The notes below the pieces were generated by a model that saw only the letters and a program-made list of their open reading frames with translations, ran no database searches and was not told where the DNA came from. A stretch of 64,000 nucleotides of DNA from Coprobacillus sp. Its GTDB lineage: Bacteria; Bacillota_I; Bacilli_A; RFN20; CAG-826. A program made the translations under genes and the position numbers. The stretch is from assembly GCA_021203905.1 (NCBI GenBank), contig JAJQAG010000004.1:1-64000 (forward strand), written 5' to 3'. Positions 54,088-62,606 of this stretch are shown here, piece by piece (position 1 is the first letter of the stretch; each line of letters begins with the position of its first letter).

Positions 54088-54674
54088 TTCTTCTTTTTCT
54101 CCTTACGAATTTTTAGGGCTTCCCAGACCACCCCAACGATAATACCGAGAACGATAAAGCAAATAGAAAGGAATGAGAAGGTCAAATCAAACCATGTTAG
54201 AAGGGTCATTCCTAAGAATCCAATGATAAATAAAACAAGCGAAACCCAGTTTCTGGGAACGGCTTTTGAAAGGGTGACCACCGCAATAATAAGAAGAAGA
54301 ATGACAGCGACACGGAGCCCCTTAAAAGCATTATAGATGACGGTCACACTCATAAATGCTTCATAGAAGAAGGAAATAATTAAGATAATGATGAAGGAAG
54401 GAAGGGCTGCTCCTAGTGTGGCACATATCGCTCCTAATACTCCGGATACTTGATAACCTACATATGTCGAGGCGTTAATAGCGATAGGACCGGGAGTGGC
54501 TTCCGCGACAGCAATGATATTAAGCATGTCTCCAAGGCTAATCCATTTTCTCTTTTCAACGACTTCGCTCTGGATCAAGGGAATCATTGCGGTGCCCCCA
54601 CCAAAAGTTAAAATCCCCACTTTAAAAAATGAGATAAATAATAACCAAAGATTTTTCCATTTACCTTTTTTCAT
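54084..54674 (-). CDS. Chromate transporter family protein, half 1
   Basis: A 196-residue half-size CHR protein with FGGGTAMIPLIQSE and EATPGPIAINASTYVGYQ, clearly paralogous to the next gene. The protein ends in a basic tail (RKEKKKK). Both halves are translated from one minus-strand message, divergent from greA. Confidence 0.9.
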   Translation of the reverse strand: MKKGKWKNLWLLFISFFKVGILTFGGGTAMIPLIQSEVVEKRKWISLGDMLNIIAVAEATPGPIAINASTYVGYQVSGVLGAICATLGAALPSFIIILIISFFYEAFMSVTVIYNAFKGLRVAVILLLIIAVVTLSKAVPRNWVSLVLFIIGFLGMTLLTWFDLTFSFLSICFIVLGIIVGVVWEALKIRKEKKKK

Positions 54675-54732
54675 ATGTAGTTATCTTATTAGAAACTTCT
54701 TCATAATTAAATATATTTTTTCTTTCCTATTG

Positions 54733-54741
54733 TGATATACT
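54733..54741 (+). promoter_or_regulatory. Extended -10 promoter of greA
   Basis: TGATATACT is a good extended -10 element, giving a leader of about 20 nt with GAGGA before the ATG at 54770. Confidence 0.65.
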
Positions 54742-54769
54742 ATATATCGCAATAAATGAGGAAATGCTT

Positions 54770-55240
54770 ATGGCAAATGAAAAGAAAATCCAATTAACGA
54801 AAGAAGGCTATGATAATCTTCAAGCGGAACTCCGTCAACTTCTTGATGTGGAGCAACCTGCAGTTAAAGAACAACTCAGCGAGGCGAGAAGCCAAGGTGA
54901 TTTAAGTGAGAATGCTGATTATGATGCCGCTCGTAATAGACTTAGTGAAATTGAAGATCGTATTAAAACTATTGAATATAATCTTGCTAATTCCGTGATT
55001 GTTAAGGGAAAGAGCAACAAAGTTGCTCTTGGTAGCACAGTTGAGATTGAATTCCTCTCTACTCATGCCCGCCAAACATTCTTAATCGTTGGAACTGTGG
55101 AGAGTGATATTAGTAAAGGCAAACTCTCTAATGATTCCCCTGTCGGCCGTGCCATCATGGATAAGCAAGTCGGTGATGAAGTGGAGATTGAGGTCGCTAA
55201 ACCTTATAAGATTAAGATCGTTTCCATCACTACTGACTAG
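54770..55240 (+). CDS. greA: Transcription elongation factor GreA
   Basis: A 156-residue factor with an N-terminal coiled coil (LTKEGYDNLQAELRQL, LSENADYDAARNRLSEIEDRI), which enters the RNA polymerase channel to trigger cleavage of backtracked RNA, and an FKBP-like C-terminal domain ending in YKIKIVSI. The internal ATG at 54770 (MANEKKI) fits GAGGA spacing better than 54764. Confidence 0.96.
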   Translation: MANEKKIQLTKEGYDNLQAELRQLLDVEQPAVKEQLSEARSQGDLSENADYDAARNRLSEIEDRIKTIEYNLANSVIVKGKSNKVALGSTVEIEFLSTHARQTFLIVGTVESDISKGKLSNDSPVGRAIMDKQVGDEVEIEVAKPYKIKIVSITTD

Positions 55241-55279
55241 TCAGTAAAAAAATAGATATTTTTCTCCAACTTTAGAAAG

Positions 55280-55318
55280 AAACCTCCCTAATAGTTATAT
55301 AGACAAAGGAGGTTTTTT
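55280..55318 (+). terminator. Terminator after greA overlapping the comEA ribosome-binding site
   Basis: AAACCTCC (55280-55287) pairs with GGAGGTTT (55308-55315) around a 20-nt loop, followed by T residues. The 3' arm is also the AAAGGAGG site for comEA, so any message that reads through would have its ribosome-binding site buried. Confidence 0.75.
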
Positions 55319-55320
55319 CA

Positions 55321-55863
55321 ATGGTTAAAGTAATTATTGCCGTCTTTGCGGTCGCTTGTGTCGCTATTGTCGGTTTCGTTTTACTCTCTAACAATTCCAG
55401 TGCCAGTGCGGTTAGTGCCACTGCGGATACCTTTGAAAGTTCTTTATCATCCGTCAAATTCACTATTGAGGGAGAAGTTGTTTCCCCGGGGACTTATACC
55501 CTTGCTAGTAATGCGATGATGAGTGATCTTATTTCCGCTGCGGGTGGTGTCACCGATGATGCTGATAGCTGTGCCTACTATTCTGATGCACTCTTAACAA
55601 GTGGAATGACTTACTACATCCCTTCTCGTTATACAGTGGATGATTACTGTTCGGTCAAAGAGATCAGTAAAGTGAATGTTAACACTGACACCGCGACAAT
55701 CTTAGCCACTGTGAATGGAATTTCAACATCTGTCAGTGAGAAGATGGTTGAGTATCGTGAGACTAACGGACTTTTCATGACTCTTGAATCTATTCAAGAG
55801 GTTAGTGGCATCGGTAACGCGACCTACACCAAAGTACGTGATTATATCGTCTTACACGCGTGA
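55321..55863 (+). CDS. comEA: ComEA-like DNA-binding competence protein
   Basis: A 180-residue protein with an N-terminal membrane anchor, a SLBB-like middle (FTIEGEVVSPGTYTLASNAMMSDLI) and a C-terminal double helix-hairpin-helix (KVNVNTDTATILATVNGIS, IQEVSGIGNATYTKV). ComEA binds incoming DNA outside the membrane and hands it to ComEC, the next gene. The stop overlaps the comEC GTG. No ComEB lies between them, as it would in Bacillus. Confidence 0.9.
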   Translation: MVKVIIAVFAVACVAIVGFVLLSNNSSASAVSATADTFESSLSSVKFTIEGEVVSPGTYTLASNAMMSDLISAAGGVTDDADSCAYYSDALLTSGMTYYIPSRYTVDDYCSVKEISKVNVNTDTATILATVNGISTSVSEKMVEYRETNGLFMTLESIQEVSGIGNATYTKVRDYIVLHA

Positions 55864-57884
55864 AGCTCTTATTAATCTTTCTTGTTCTCTGGGCTGCTCT
55901 TTGCATTCGTTATTATCCCATTGTTCTCGTCCTTGTAGTTTTAGTCCTACTCATCTATGCCTTTAAGAGATATAAAAAGAAATTTGGATGCATCCTTCTC
56001 GTTGTTATTGGAGTGGGAATAGGCTACTCCTTCGTCGACTTTGATATTACCAAAGAGGATGGGATCTATAATGGGATTGTCATCGAAAGCAAAGATAATT
56101 ATTTTATCTTTTACACGAATCTCGAGAGAGTCTATGTCTACAACCAAGATAATACCTACGAAGTGGGAGACTTCCTTTCTATTAGTGGAAGTAAGGAAAC
56201 ATTTTCGTCCACCACACTAGAATCACAGTTTGACTTTGAAGCCTATCTAAATAAGAAAGGAGTGGATAACGCTTTAAACGCCAACGAGATTACTGTGAAG
56301 TGGTCCTTCCCTATTAGAATAAATTCTTTGAAAAAGAATTTCCTCTCCCACTTCGACGAGGAGACTCAAAATTTTATCTCCTCACTATTCTTCTCCACAA
56401 GTGCGGATAGTAACCTCAGCACTAGTCTTACTAATCTGCACCTGTCCCGCTTTGCTTCTGCTTCTGGAGTCTATATTTATCCCTTCCTGTCACTGTTTAG
56501 TTTCATCTTTGGGATGTTTATGAAAAAGAAGTGGGCCAAAGCTCTCTCTTTTGGGGTTTTACTGCCGTATTTCATTTTGCTGTTTCCCCGTTTTAGCATC
56601 ATTAGGATTTGCTCTCTATACATCTTTCGCTTGATCAATGAGTATTGCCTACATAAGAGGTTCTCAACTATTGAGACCACAGCGATTGTGGGAATCGTCT
56701 GTCTCTTACTTAATCATTATCTCGCGAGACAAGATTCCTTCATCCTTGGATTTTCTCTTCCCCTTGCCTATAGTGTGATCAATAATCTCTCCTTTAGGAT
56801 TAAAGGAAGAGTGAAAAGAAGAGTGGTTTCCACTTTGATCTTTGGGATTTTCTTTATCCCCTTTGAGATGTCTTTCTATTCTTCTGTCAATCTATTTACC
56901 TATCCACTTACAATCCTTTTAGAGCCCTTCTTTGTCATCCTTTCCCTGCTCACACTACTGAGTTATTATCGAGTGCCAATCTACTCCGCAGTGAACGGAT
57001 ATACCCACTTTTTAGATAATATATGTAGTGGGTTAATGAAGGTTAATCCCAGCGCTTATGCTCCCCCGGTTGGAGTCGCGGGAACAATTATCTACTTTGT
57101 TCTCTTCTTTGTCCTTATTTATTTCCTCTTAATTAGGCATCGACCCATGCTAAAAATTACGGGGAGTGTCTTTGCTCTCTTTGTGATTTCTTTAATCACT
57201 CCTCTTGATAATACCTTCTCTTGTGAAGTGATGTTTATCAATGTTGGTCAAGGGGATGCGACATTAGTGAGAAGTCATAACTCTGCAGTTCTAATCGATA
57301 CTGGAGGACTCTACTATACAGATGTCGCCACTGATATCCTGATACCCTTGTTTAAGAAGGAAAAAATCTATTCTCTTGATTGTGTCTTTCTCACTCATGA
57401 TGACTTTGATCATGATGGAGCGTGTGATTCTTTGTGTGAGAATTTCACGGTCAAAAATGTCATGTCTTATTATGATAATTATCCAGTCACTTATGGTGGG
57501 GTGACTTACTATAACTATAATGATGAAGGCTATATGAATAGTGAGGAGAATGATAAATCATTAGTATTAGGATTTAACATTATGGACATGGATTTTGTCA
57601 TCATGGGGGACGCAACCATGACAATTGAATATGAAATCATGGAGAAATACGACCACATCGATTGTGATATCTTAAAAGTGGGGCACCACGGATCAAAGAC
57701 CTCCACCTCTCCAGAGTGGGTGAGCTATCTCTCTCCCCAAGAAGCGATTATCTCTTGTGGTCTTAATAATCGTTATGGTCATCCCGCTAGTGAGACACTA
57801 GAAACTCTCTATGAAGCGGGAGTTAATATCCGTCGTACAGATTTAGAAGGTTCCATCCGCTACTATAAACTTTGTTTGTGGTAG
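55860..57884 (+). CDS. comEC: ComEC DNA-uptake channel
   Basis: A 674-residue membrane protein: an N-terminal OB-like domain between the first helices, a central Competence domain with about eight membrane segments, and a C-terminal metallo-beta-lactamase-like domain (INVGQGDATLV, LTHDDFDHDGA, VGHHGSKTS). It carries single-stranded DNA into the cell, with the last domain thought to degrade the other strand. The GTG start overlaps the comEA stop. It is somewhat shorter than the 776-residue Bacillus protein. Confidence 0.94.
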   Translation: MKLLLIFLVLWAALCIRYYPIVLVLVVLVLLIYAFKRYKKKFGCILLVVIGVGIGYSFVDFDITKEDGIYNGIVIESKDNYFIFYTNLERVYVYNQDNTYEVGDFLSISGSKETFSSTTLESQFDFEAYLNKKGVDNALNANEITVKWSFPIRINSLKKNFLSHFDEETQNFISSLFFSTSADSNLSTSLTNLHLSRFASASGVYIYPFLSLFSFIFGMFMKKKWAKALSFGVLLPYFILLFPRFSIIRICSLYIFRLINEYCLHKRFSTIETTAIVGIVCLLLNHYLARQDSFILGFSLPLAYSVINNLSFRIKGRVKRRVVSTLIFGIFFIPFEMSFYSSVNLFTYPLTILLEPFFVILSLLTLLSYYRVPIYSAVNGYTHFLDNICSGLMKVNPSAYAPPVGVAGTIIYFVLFFVLIYFLLIRHRPMLKITGSVFALFVISLITPLDNTFSCEVMFINVGQGDATLVRSHNSAVLIDTGGLYYTDVATDILIPLFKKEKIYSLDCVFLTHDDFDHDGACDSLCENFTVKNVMSYYDNYPVTYGGVTYYNYNDEGYMNSEENDKSLVLGFNIMDMDFVIMGDATMTIEYEIMEKYDHIDCDILKVGHHGSKTSTSPEWVSYLSPQEAIISCGLNNRYGHPASETLETLYEAGVNIRRTDLEGSIRYYKLCLW

Positions 57885-57901
57885 TCAGTCTCATACTTTT
57901 G

Positions 57902-57907
57902 TATAAT
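57902..57907 (+). promoter_or_regulatory. -10 box of holA (leaderless arrangement)
   Basis: TATAAT ends 6 nt before the ATG at 57914, without a Shine-Dalgarno sequence. Confidence 0.65.
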
Positions 57908-57913
57908 AAAAGT

Positions 57914-58891
57914 ATGTTCTATCTCATTTATGGACCTCAGTTTGAAACAATCAAAAGAAAGCAAAACGATATCGTTAAAGAATATCTTTATGAAAAGGAT
58001 GAATTTAACTTTGTGAGATATGACGCTAACGTCACCCCCATACAAGATATCGCTGAAGACTGTGCTTATCTCCCCCTTGGGACAGATAAGAAAGTCGTCA
58101 TTATTGATAACTGTTATTTCTTCCTTAAACCCAAGCCTAAAGCTCCGGTTGAAAAAGAGCAAATGTATGATAAATTTAAAGAGTATTTACTCCACCCCTG
58201 TGATGAGACAATTGCCCTCTTCTGTGTCGTCGCTCCTAACATCGATGAGAACAATGAATTTGTGAAAATCATCCTTAACACCCAAGGCACAAAAAAGGTT
58301 GAAGTAAAGGATTTAAGTAAGGATGATTTCTATTCCTATGCGAAGAATTATTTCGCCACAAAATTAAAGGTTTCTATCACACAAGATGCTTTAAAAGAAC
58401 TCTGTGCGAGAGTGGGCAATGACTTTGCGTGTTTTAAAAACAACGCTCATAAACTTGCTCTCTATACCAATAACATCACCTTTAATGATGTCTGCCTGAT
58501 GGTGGCCCGTCCTCTAGAGGAAAATACCTTTCAAATCTTTAATTATCTTCTCCGCCACCAGAACGATCTCGCTCTTAGTGTGTATCGAGATTTAGAGGTC
58601 GCTAACACCGAGCCCATCTCTATCATTTCCATGCTCGCAAATCAATTCCGTACCCTTAATCAGGTGTATTATCTTGCCAAGCAAGGAAAAAGTGATGAGG
58701 AGGTTGCCTCGACTTTAGGTATTAATCCTGTGCGAGCGAAAATCCTTAGGGGAAATTTAAGAAGCATCTCTCCGAATAAGATTAATGTCGTTTTAGATAA
58801 TTTATATCACCTAGACAGCGACATAAAAAATGGTCTTGTCGACCATTCTTATGCTTTTGAATTATTTCTTATCAACTTTACTACTTATTAA
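57914..58891 (+). CDS. holA: DNA polymerase III delta subunit
   Basis: A 325-residue clamp-loader subunit that opens the sliding clamp. It starts MFYLIYGPQFETIKRK in the place of the usual YLLYGEE motif and has FNYLLRHQNDLAL and the QFRTLNQVYYLAKQGKSDEEVA region in the C-terminal collar. An open frame continues 42 nt upstream, but ATG 57914 is preferred from homology and the TATAAT box immediately before it. Its stop overlaps that of the convergent rpsT (shared TTAA). Confidence 0.92.
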   Translation: MFYLIYGPQFETIKRKQNDIVKEYLYEKDEFNFVRYDANVTPIQDIAEDCAYLPLGTDKKVVIIDNCYFFLKPKPKAPVEKEQMYDKFKEYLLHPCDETIALFCVVAPNIDENNEFVKIILNTQGTKKVEVKDLSKDDFYSYAKNYFATKLKVSITQDALKELCARVGNDFACFKNNAHKLALYTNNITFNDVCLMVARPLEENTFQIFNYLLRHQNDLALSVYRDLEVANTEPISIISMLANQFRTLNQVYYLAKQGKSDEEVASTLGINPVRAKILRGNLRSISPNKINVVLDNLYHLDSDIKNGLVDHSYAFELFLINFTTY

Positions 58892-59175
58892 TCTGCGGTG
58901 GTTTCACTTGTGGCTTTAAGAGCGTTGACCAATCTTTGTAAACTAGATTTTTGTCTCGCCACAGTGTTCGCTTTATAGACACCATCATTGTAGGATTTAT
59001 CAATATACTTGAAAGCTTCTTTGAGTTGTGCCTCAGCGGTCTCTAAATCGCCTTTCTCAACCGCTACTCTGACCTTCTTGCTCTCAGTTCTAATTCTCGA
59101 ACGGATTGCGGCGTTTCTCACTCTGGCTTTCTCATTAGTTTTGATTCTTTCCTTAGATGATTTAATATTCGCCAT
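58888..59175 (-). CDS. rpsT: Ribosomal protein bS20
   Basis: A 95-residue basic protein with ANIKSSKERIKTNEKARVRNAAIRS and the C-terminal VYKANTVARQKSSLQRLVNAL. GAGGAAG precedes the ATG. Gene order holA-rpsT with lepA nearby is conserved in Bacilli. Confidence 0.96.
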   Translation of the reverse strand: MANIKSSKERIKTNEKARVRNAAIRSRIRTESKKVRVAVEKGDLETAEAQLKEAFKYIDKSYNDGVYKANTVARQKSSLQRLVNALKATSETTAD

Positions 59176-59201
59176 ATTGCTTCCTCTTAATTCAGTTAGT
59201 T

Positions 59202-59230
59202 AATTTACCAAAACCCACTCCAAAATGCAA
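59202..59230 (-). promoter_or_regulatory. Promoter of rpsT
   Basis: On the minus strand TTGCAT (59230-59225), 17 nt, TAAATT (59207-59202). The leader carries GAGGAAG. This and the fmt promoter are back to back in the 125-base gap 59176-59300. Confidence 0.6.
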
Positions 59231-59236
59231 TAAAAA

Positions 59237-59265
59237 TTGTTTATGTTTTATTTATTGAATAAAAT
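59237..59265 (+). promoter_or_regulatory. Promoter of fmt
   Basis: TTGTTT (59237-59242), a 17-nt spacer and TAAAAT (59260-59265). The leader of about 29 nt carries AAAGGAGGG before the GTG start at 59301. Confidence 0.65.
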
Positions 59266-59300
59266 GTGATTAGTTTACTGGCAAAAAGGAGGGTCAAAAA

Positions 59301-60239
59301 GTGGAAGAAAAAAAGCAACGCCTTATCTATTTTGGCACTCCAAAAATCAGTGCCGAAGTCCTAGAAACACTCATTGATCACGGCTATAACATTGTTGGGG
59401 TTGTGGCCCAACCTGATAAAGAGGTAGGTAGAAGTGCAAAACGAGAAGTAGTGCCCACCAAACAAGTCGCCCTTGCTCACCACATTCCCGTGTTTCAACC
59501 AGTAAAATTAAAAGACGATTATTCCTTTATAGAAGAAGCCCATCCTGATGCGATTATCACCTTTTCTTTTGGTCAGATTATTCCTCAGGTAGTTCTTGAT
59601 ATTCCAAGAGTGGGATGCCTAAACATCCATGGCTCTCTCTTACCAAAATATCGTGGTGCTTCCCCCGTTCAAGCGGCAATTATTCATCGAGAGAAGGTGA
59701 CTGGTGTTTCTCTAATGGAGATGAGTGCCAAGATGGATGCCGGTTGTGTCTATGCGACAAAAGAATGTGAAATTGATCCCAAGGATAATAGTGAAACTCT
59801 CTTTGCTAAAATTGAAACTCTTGCGAAAGAAATTATCTTAGAGAATCTTGATAAATATCTCAGAGGCGAACTTGTTGGAGTGGAGCAAAAAGAAGAGGAC
59901 GCAACCTTTTGTTACACTGTCAAAAGTAGTGAAGAGAAGCTTGATTTAACCAAGAGTGTGGATGAACTCGTCGGTTGGATTCTCGCTCTTAGTCCTACCC
60001 CGGGAGGATACCTCATCTACAAAGACCAAAAATTAAAAGTTTTTGACGCCCAGCTCGTCGATAAGACTACCTCATATCCCTTAGGATATGTCATAGAAGC
60101 GGATAAGCATGGATTCTTCGTTCAAGGAAGTGATGGAGTCATCTCTCTTCTCTCTTTACAACTTGAAGGAAAGAAGAAGATGGACTATCTCTCCTTCGTT
60201 AATGGTCATCCTTATTTAGTGGGAGAGTATCTCTCATAA
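59301..60239 (+). CDS. fmt: Methionyl-tRNA formyltransferase
   Basis: A 312-residue enzyme that formylates initiator tRNA. IYFGTPKISAEVL starts the fold; the catalytic NIHGSLLPKYRGASPVQAAI holds Asn, His and the folate site, and MDAGCVYATKECEI follows. GTG start with AAAGGAGGG. Moved here from its usual place between priA and rsmB. Confidence 0.96.
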   Translation: MEEKKQRLIYFGTPKISAEVLETLIDHGYNIVGVVAQPDKEVGRSAKREVVPTKQVALAHHIPVFQPVKLKDDYSFIEEAHPDAIITFSFGQIIPQVVLDIPRVGCLNIHGSLLPKYRGASPVQAAIIHREKVTGVSLMEMSAKMDAGCVYATKECEIDPKDNSETLFAKIETLAKEIILENLDKYLRGELVGVEQKEEDATFCYTVKSSEEKLDLTKSVDELVGWILALSPTPGGYLIYKDQKLKVFDAQLVDKTTSYPLGYVIEADKHGFFVQGSDGVISLLSLQLEGKKKMDYLSFVNGHPYLVGEYLS

Positions 60240-60240
60240 T

Positions 60241-62583
60241 ATGGAAACAAAATTGACTCTTTCCGTTCACCAATTAGTGGATTTTCTTCTCAGAAAAGGA
60301 AGCATTGATGATCGTGTCTATAATGAAAAAACCATGGAAGAGGGCACTCGCCTCCATGGTTTAAGACAAAGTCAATTAGGAAAGTACTACTACACTGAAT
60401 ACTATCTCAAACAAGAGTTTGTCATTGAAGACTTTACCATCGTCCTAGAAGGCCGAGCGGATGGCATCCTTAAAAAAGGCAATCTTTTTATCATTGATGA
60501 GATTAAGACCACAAACGGGGAGCTCAAAGACTTTGAAGAGGTCGATGGTGAGTGGCACCTTGGTCAAGCTAAGTGCTACGCCTATATGTTTGTCAAAGAG
60601 AATGCTATAGAAAAGATTGGAGTGAACATTACCTATATCAAGCAAGGGGCAAATGAATCCTATACAAGAGAATATGTCTTTACATATCTTGAACTAGAAC
60701 AATATGTCTACTCACTATTAAGTGAGTATCTTAACTTCTATCGCATTATTACTAATCATTGGGAAGAGAAAGCTAAATCTATTTCTCAACTCTCTTTCCC
60801 TTATTCCACTTTGAGGAAAGGTCAGCAAGAACTCATGGATAAAGCCTCAGAACTTGCAGTGACTGGAGGCATCTTATTCTGTGAGGCCCCAACCGGGATT
60901 GGTAAGACCATGGCCACACTTTACCCTTATATCAAGTATCTTGAGAATGACCTTGATAAGAAGATTTTTTACTTAACAGCGAAAAACTCTGGGAAAGAAG
61001 CCGCAAAAAACGCCGTTCAAACTCTTTCCGATAGTGGGCTTATCACAAAAACTGTGATTCTCACCGCGAAAGAGAAGATATGTTTCTCTAAGGGTTGTGA
61101 TTGTAATCCTGATGAGTGTCCTTTTGCGAAGAACTATTATTCTAAGATTAAGGAAGCGGAGACCTTCGCTCTTCTTGACCAAGATATGTATGACTACTCT
61201 TATATCAGTGAACTTGCGAAAAAGTTTGAAGTTTGTCCCTTTGAACTCTCTCTCGATTTATCAACCTTCTGTGACATCATCATCTGTGACTATAACTACG
61301 TCTTTGATCCTCTCTCTCACTTGAGGAGATTCTTTGATGAAGGGGAGGCAAACTATCTCTTACTCGTAGACGAGGCTCATAACCTTGTCGAGAGAAGTCG
61401 CGACATGTATAGTGCGACCCTTTCTCTTGAAACCTTAAATAAAGCTCTTTACTTCAAGAAAGGAACTGATCAGAGAGTGAAGCGCTTAGTCAACCGGATG
61501 AAGAAATTCTACACTGATGTTGAGAGCCTCTTTGGAGGGGATGAAGAGTATGTCGCCCTCTCTTCTATCTCCATGGAAGAGGTTACTAAACCTTTATATC
61601 GTTTCATTAATGCCTATCAGGATTTAAGCAAAGAAAATGCAAAGATAATTCCAAAGGAATTAAAAGACTTATATCTTGAAGTTTATCGCTTCATTAGAAT
61701 CTATGAGATTACTTACTACGGAAACATTCATTACTATGTTTCCTTTAGTGATAACACCACTGAAGTTCACATCTTTGACCTTGATCCAAGTCAGTTCCTC
61801 AGCGATAGCTTAAAGCTCTTTCATTCATCATTGTTATTCTCCGCGACCTTAACCCCACATGACTATTATCAAAATCTTCTTGGAGGAGGTGATAGTGCGG
61901 ACTTCTTAACCCTTCCTTCTCCCTTCCCAGAATCTCACTTCAAAGTGATTGTTGCTCCTAATATCTCCACAAAGTATCGAGCGAGAGCGGAGAGTTATGA
62001 GAGTGTCATGCAATACATTCTCTCCTTTGTTATAGGAAAAGTCGGTAACTACTTTATCTTCTTCCCTAGTTATGAATACATGAATGAGATTGTCAATCGG
62101 TGGATCATTAGAGATGATATTAAACTCTATGTCCAAGAGAAGGACATGGATGAAGAGAAGAAGAATGAATTCTTATCTCGCTTTGTCTTTGAACCAGAAG
62201 TCACCACCGTGGCCTTTGTGGTCATGGGCTCCATCTTCTCAGAAGGAATTGATCTTACCTATGACCGCTTAATCGGCGTGGCCATTGTCGGAGTGGGCCT
62301 CCCTCGTATTAATTACGAGAGTGATTTAATTAGAACCAACTACAATGACCTCGAGATGGATGGATATGCCTATGCTTATAAAAACCCTGGAATTAATAAA
62401 GTGATGCAAGCCATGGGAAGAGTGATTAGAAGCGAGAATGATCGGGGAGTGGGACTCCTCATTGATGAAAGGTATATTCAAAGAGGATATCGAGATATCA
62501 TCACCTCTCTATGGAAAAACACTACGGTGGCAAGAAGCGCCAAAGAGATAGAAGCCATCGTGAAAGATTTCTTTAAAGAATAG
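60241..62583 (+). CDS. PD-(D/E)XK nuclease domain fused to an XPD/DinG-type Fe-S helicase
   Basis: A 780-residue protein. The first 160 residues have a RecB/Cas4-like nuclease core (GRADGILKK, then IIDEIKTT and LGQAKCYAYM). From about 195 an XPD/DinG helicase follows: Walker A CEAPTGIGKTMA, four cysteines for a 4Fe-4S cluster (three in FSKGCDCNPDECPF plus FEVCPFEL), DEAHNLVE, LLFSATL and the C-terminal QAMGRVIRSENDRG. It should unwind DNA 5' to 3' and perhaps cut it; repair role inferred. It starts one base after fmt. Confidence 0.87.
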   Translation: METKLTLSVHQLVDFLLRKGSIDDRVYNEKTMEEGTRLHGLRQSQLGKYYYTEYYLKQEFVIEDFTIVLEGRADGILKKGNLFIIDEIKTTNGELKDFEEVDGEWHLGQAKCYAYMFVKENAIEKIGVNITYIKQGANESYTREYVFTYLELEQYVYSLLSEYLNFYRIITNHWEEKAKSISQLSFPYSTLRKGQQELMDKASELAVTGGILFCEAPTGIGKTMATLYPYIKYLENDLDKKIFYLTAKNSGKEAAKNAVQTLSDSGLITKTVILTAKEKICFSKGCDCNPDECPFAKNYYSKIKEAETFALLDQDMYDYSYISELAKKFEVCPFELSLDLSTFCDIIICDYNYVFDPLSHLRRFFDEGEANYLLLVDEAHNLVERSRDMYSATLSLETLNKALYFKKGTDQRVKRLVNRMKKFYTDVESLFGGDEEYVALSSISMEEVTKPLYRFINAYQDLSKENAKIIPKELKDLYLEVYRFIRIYEITYYGNIHYYVSFSDNTTEVHIFDLDPSQFLSDSLKLFHSSLLFSATLTPHDYYQNLLGGGDSADFLTLPSPFPESHFKVIVAPNISTKYRARAESYESVMQYILSFVIGKVGNYFIFFPSYEYMNEIVNRWIIRDDIKLYVQEKDMDEEKKNEFLSRFVFEPEVTTVAFVVMGSIFSEGIDLTYDRLIGVAIVGVGLPRINYESDLIRTNYNDLEMDGYAYAYKNPGINKVMQAMGRVIRSENDRGVGLLIDERYIQRGYRDIITSLWKNTTVARSAKEIEAIVKDFFKE

Positions 62584-62592
62584 GGGATATGA

Positions 62593-62598
62593 TATAAT
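62593..62598 (+). promoter_or_regulatory. -10 box of lepA (leaderless arrangement)
   Basis: TATAAT ends 8 nt before the lepA ATG at 62607. There is no Shine-Dalgarno sequence in the 23 nt between the genes. Confidence 0.6.
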
Positions 62599-62606
62599 CA
62601 TAAGTT

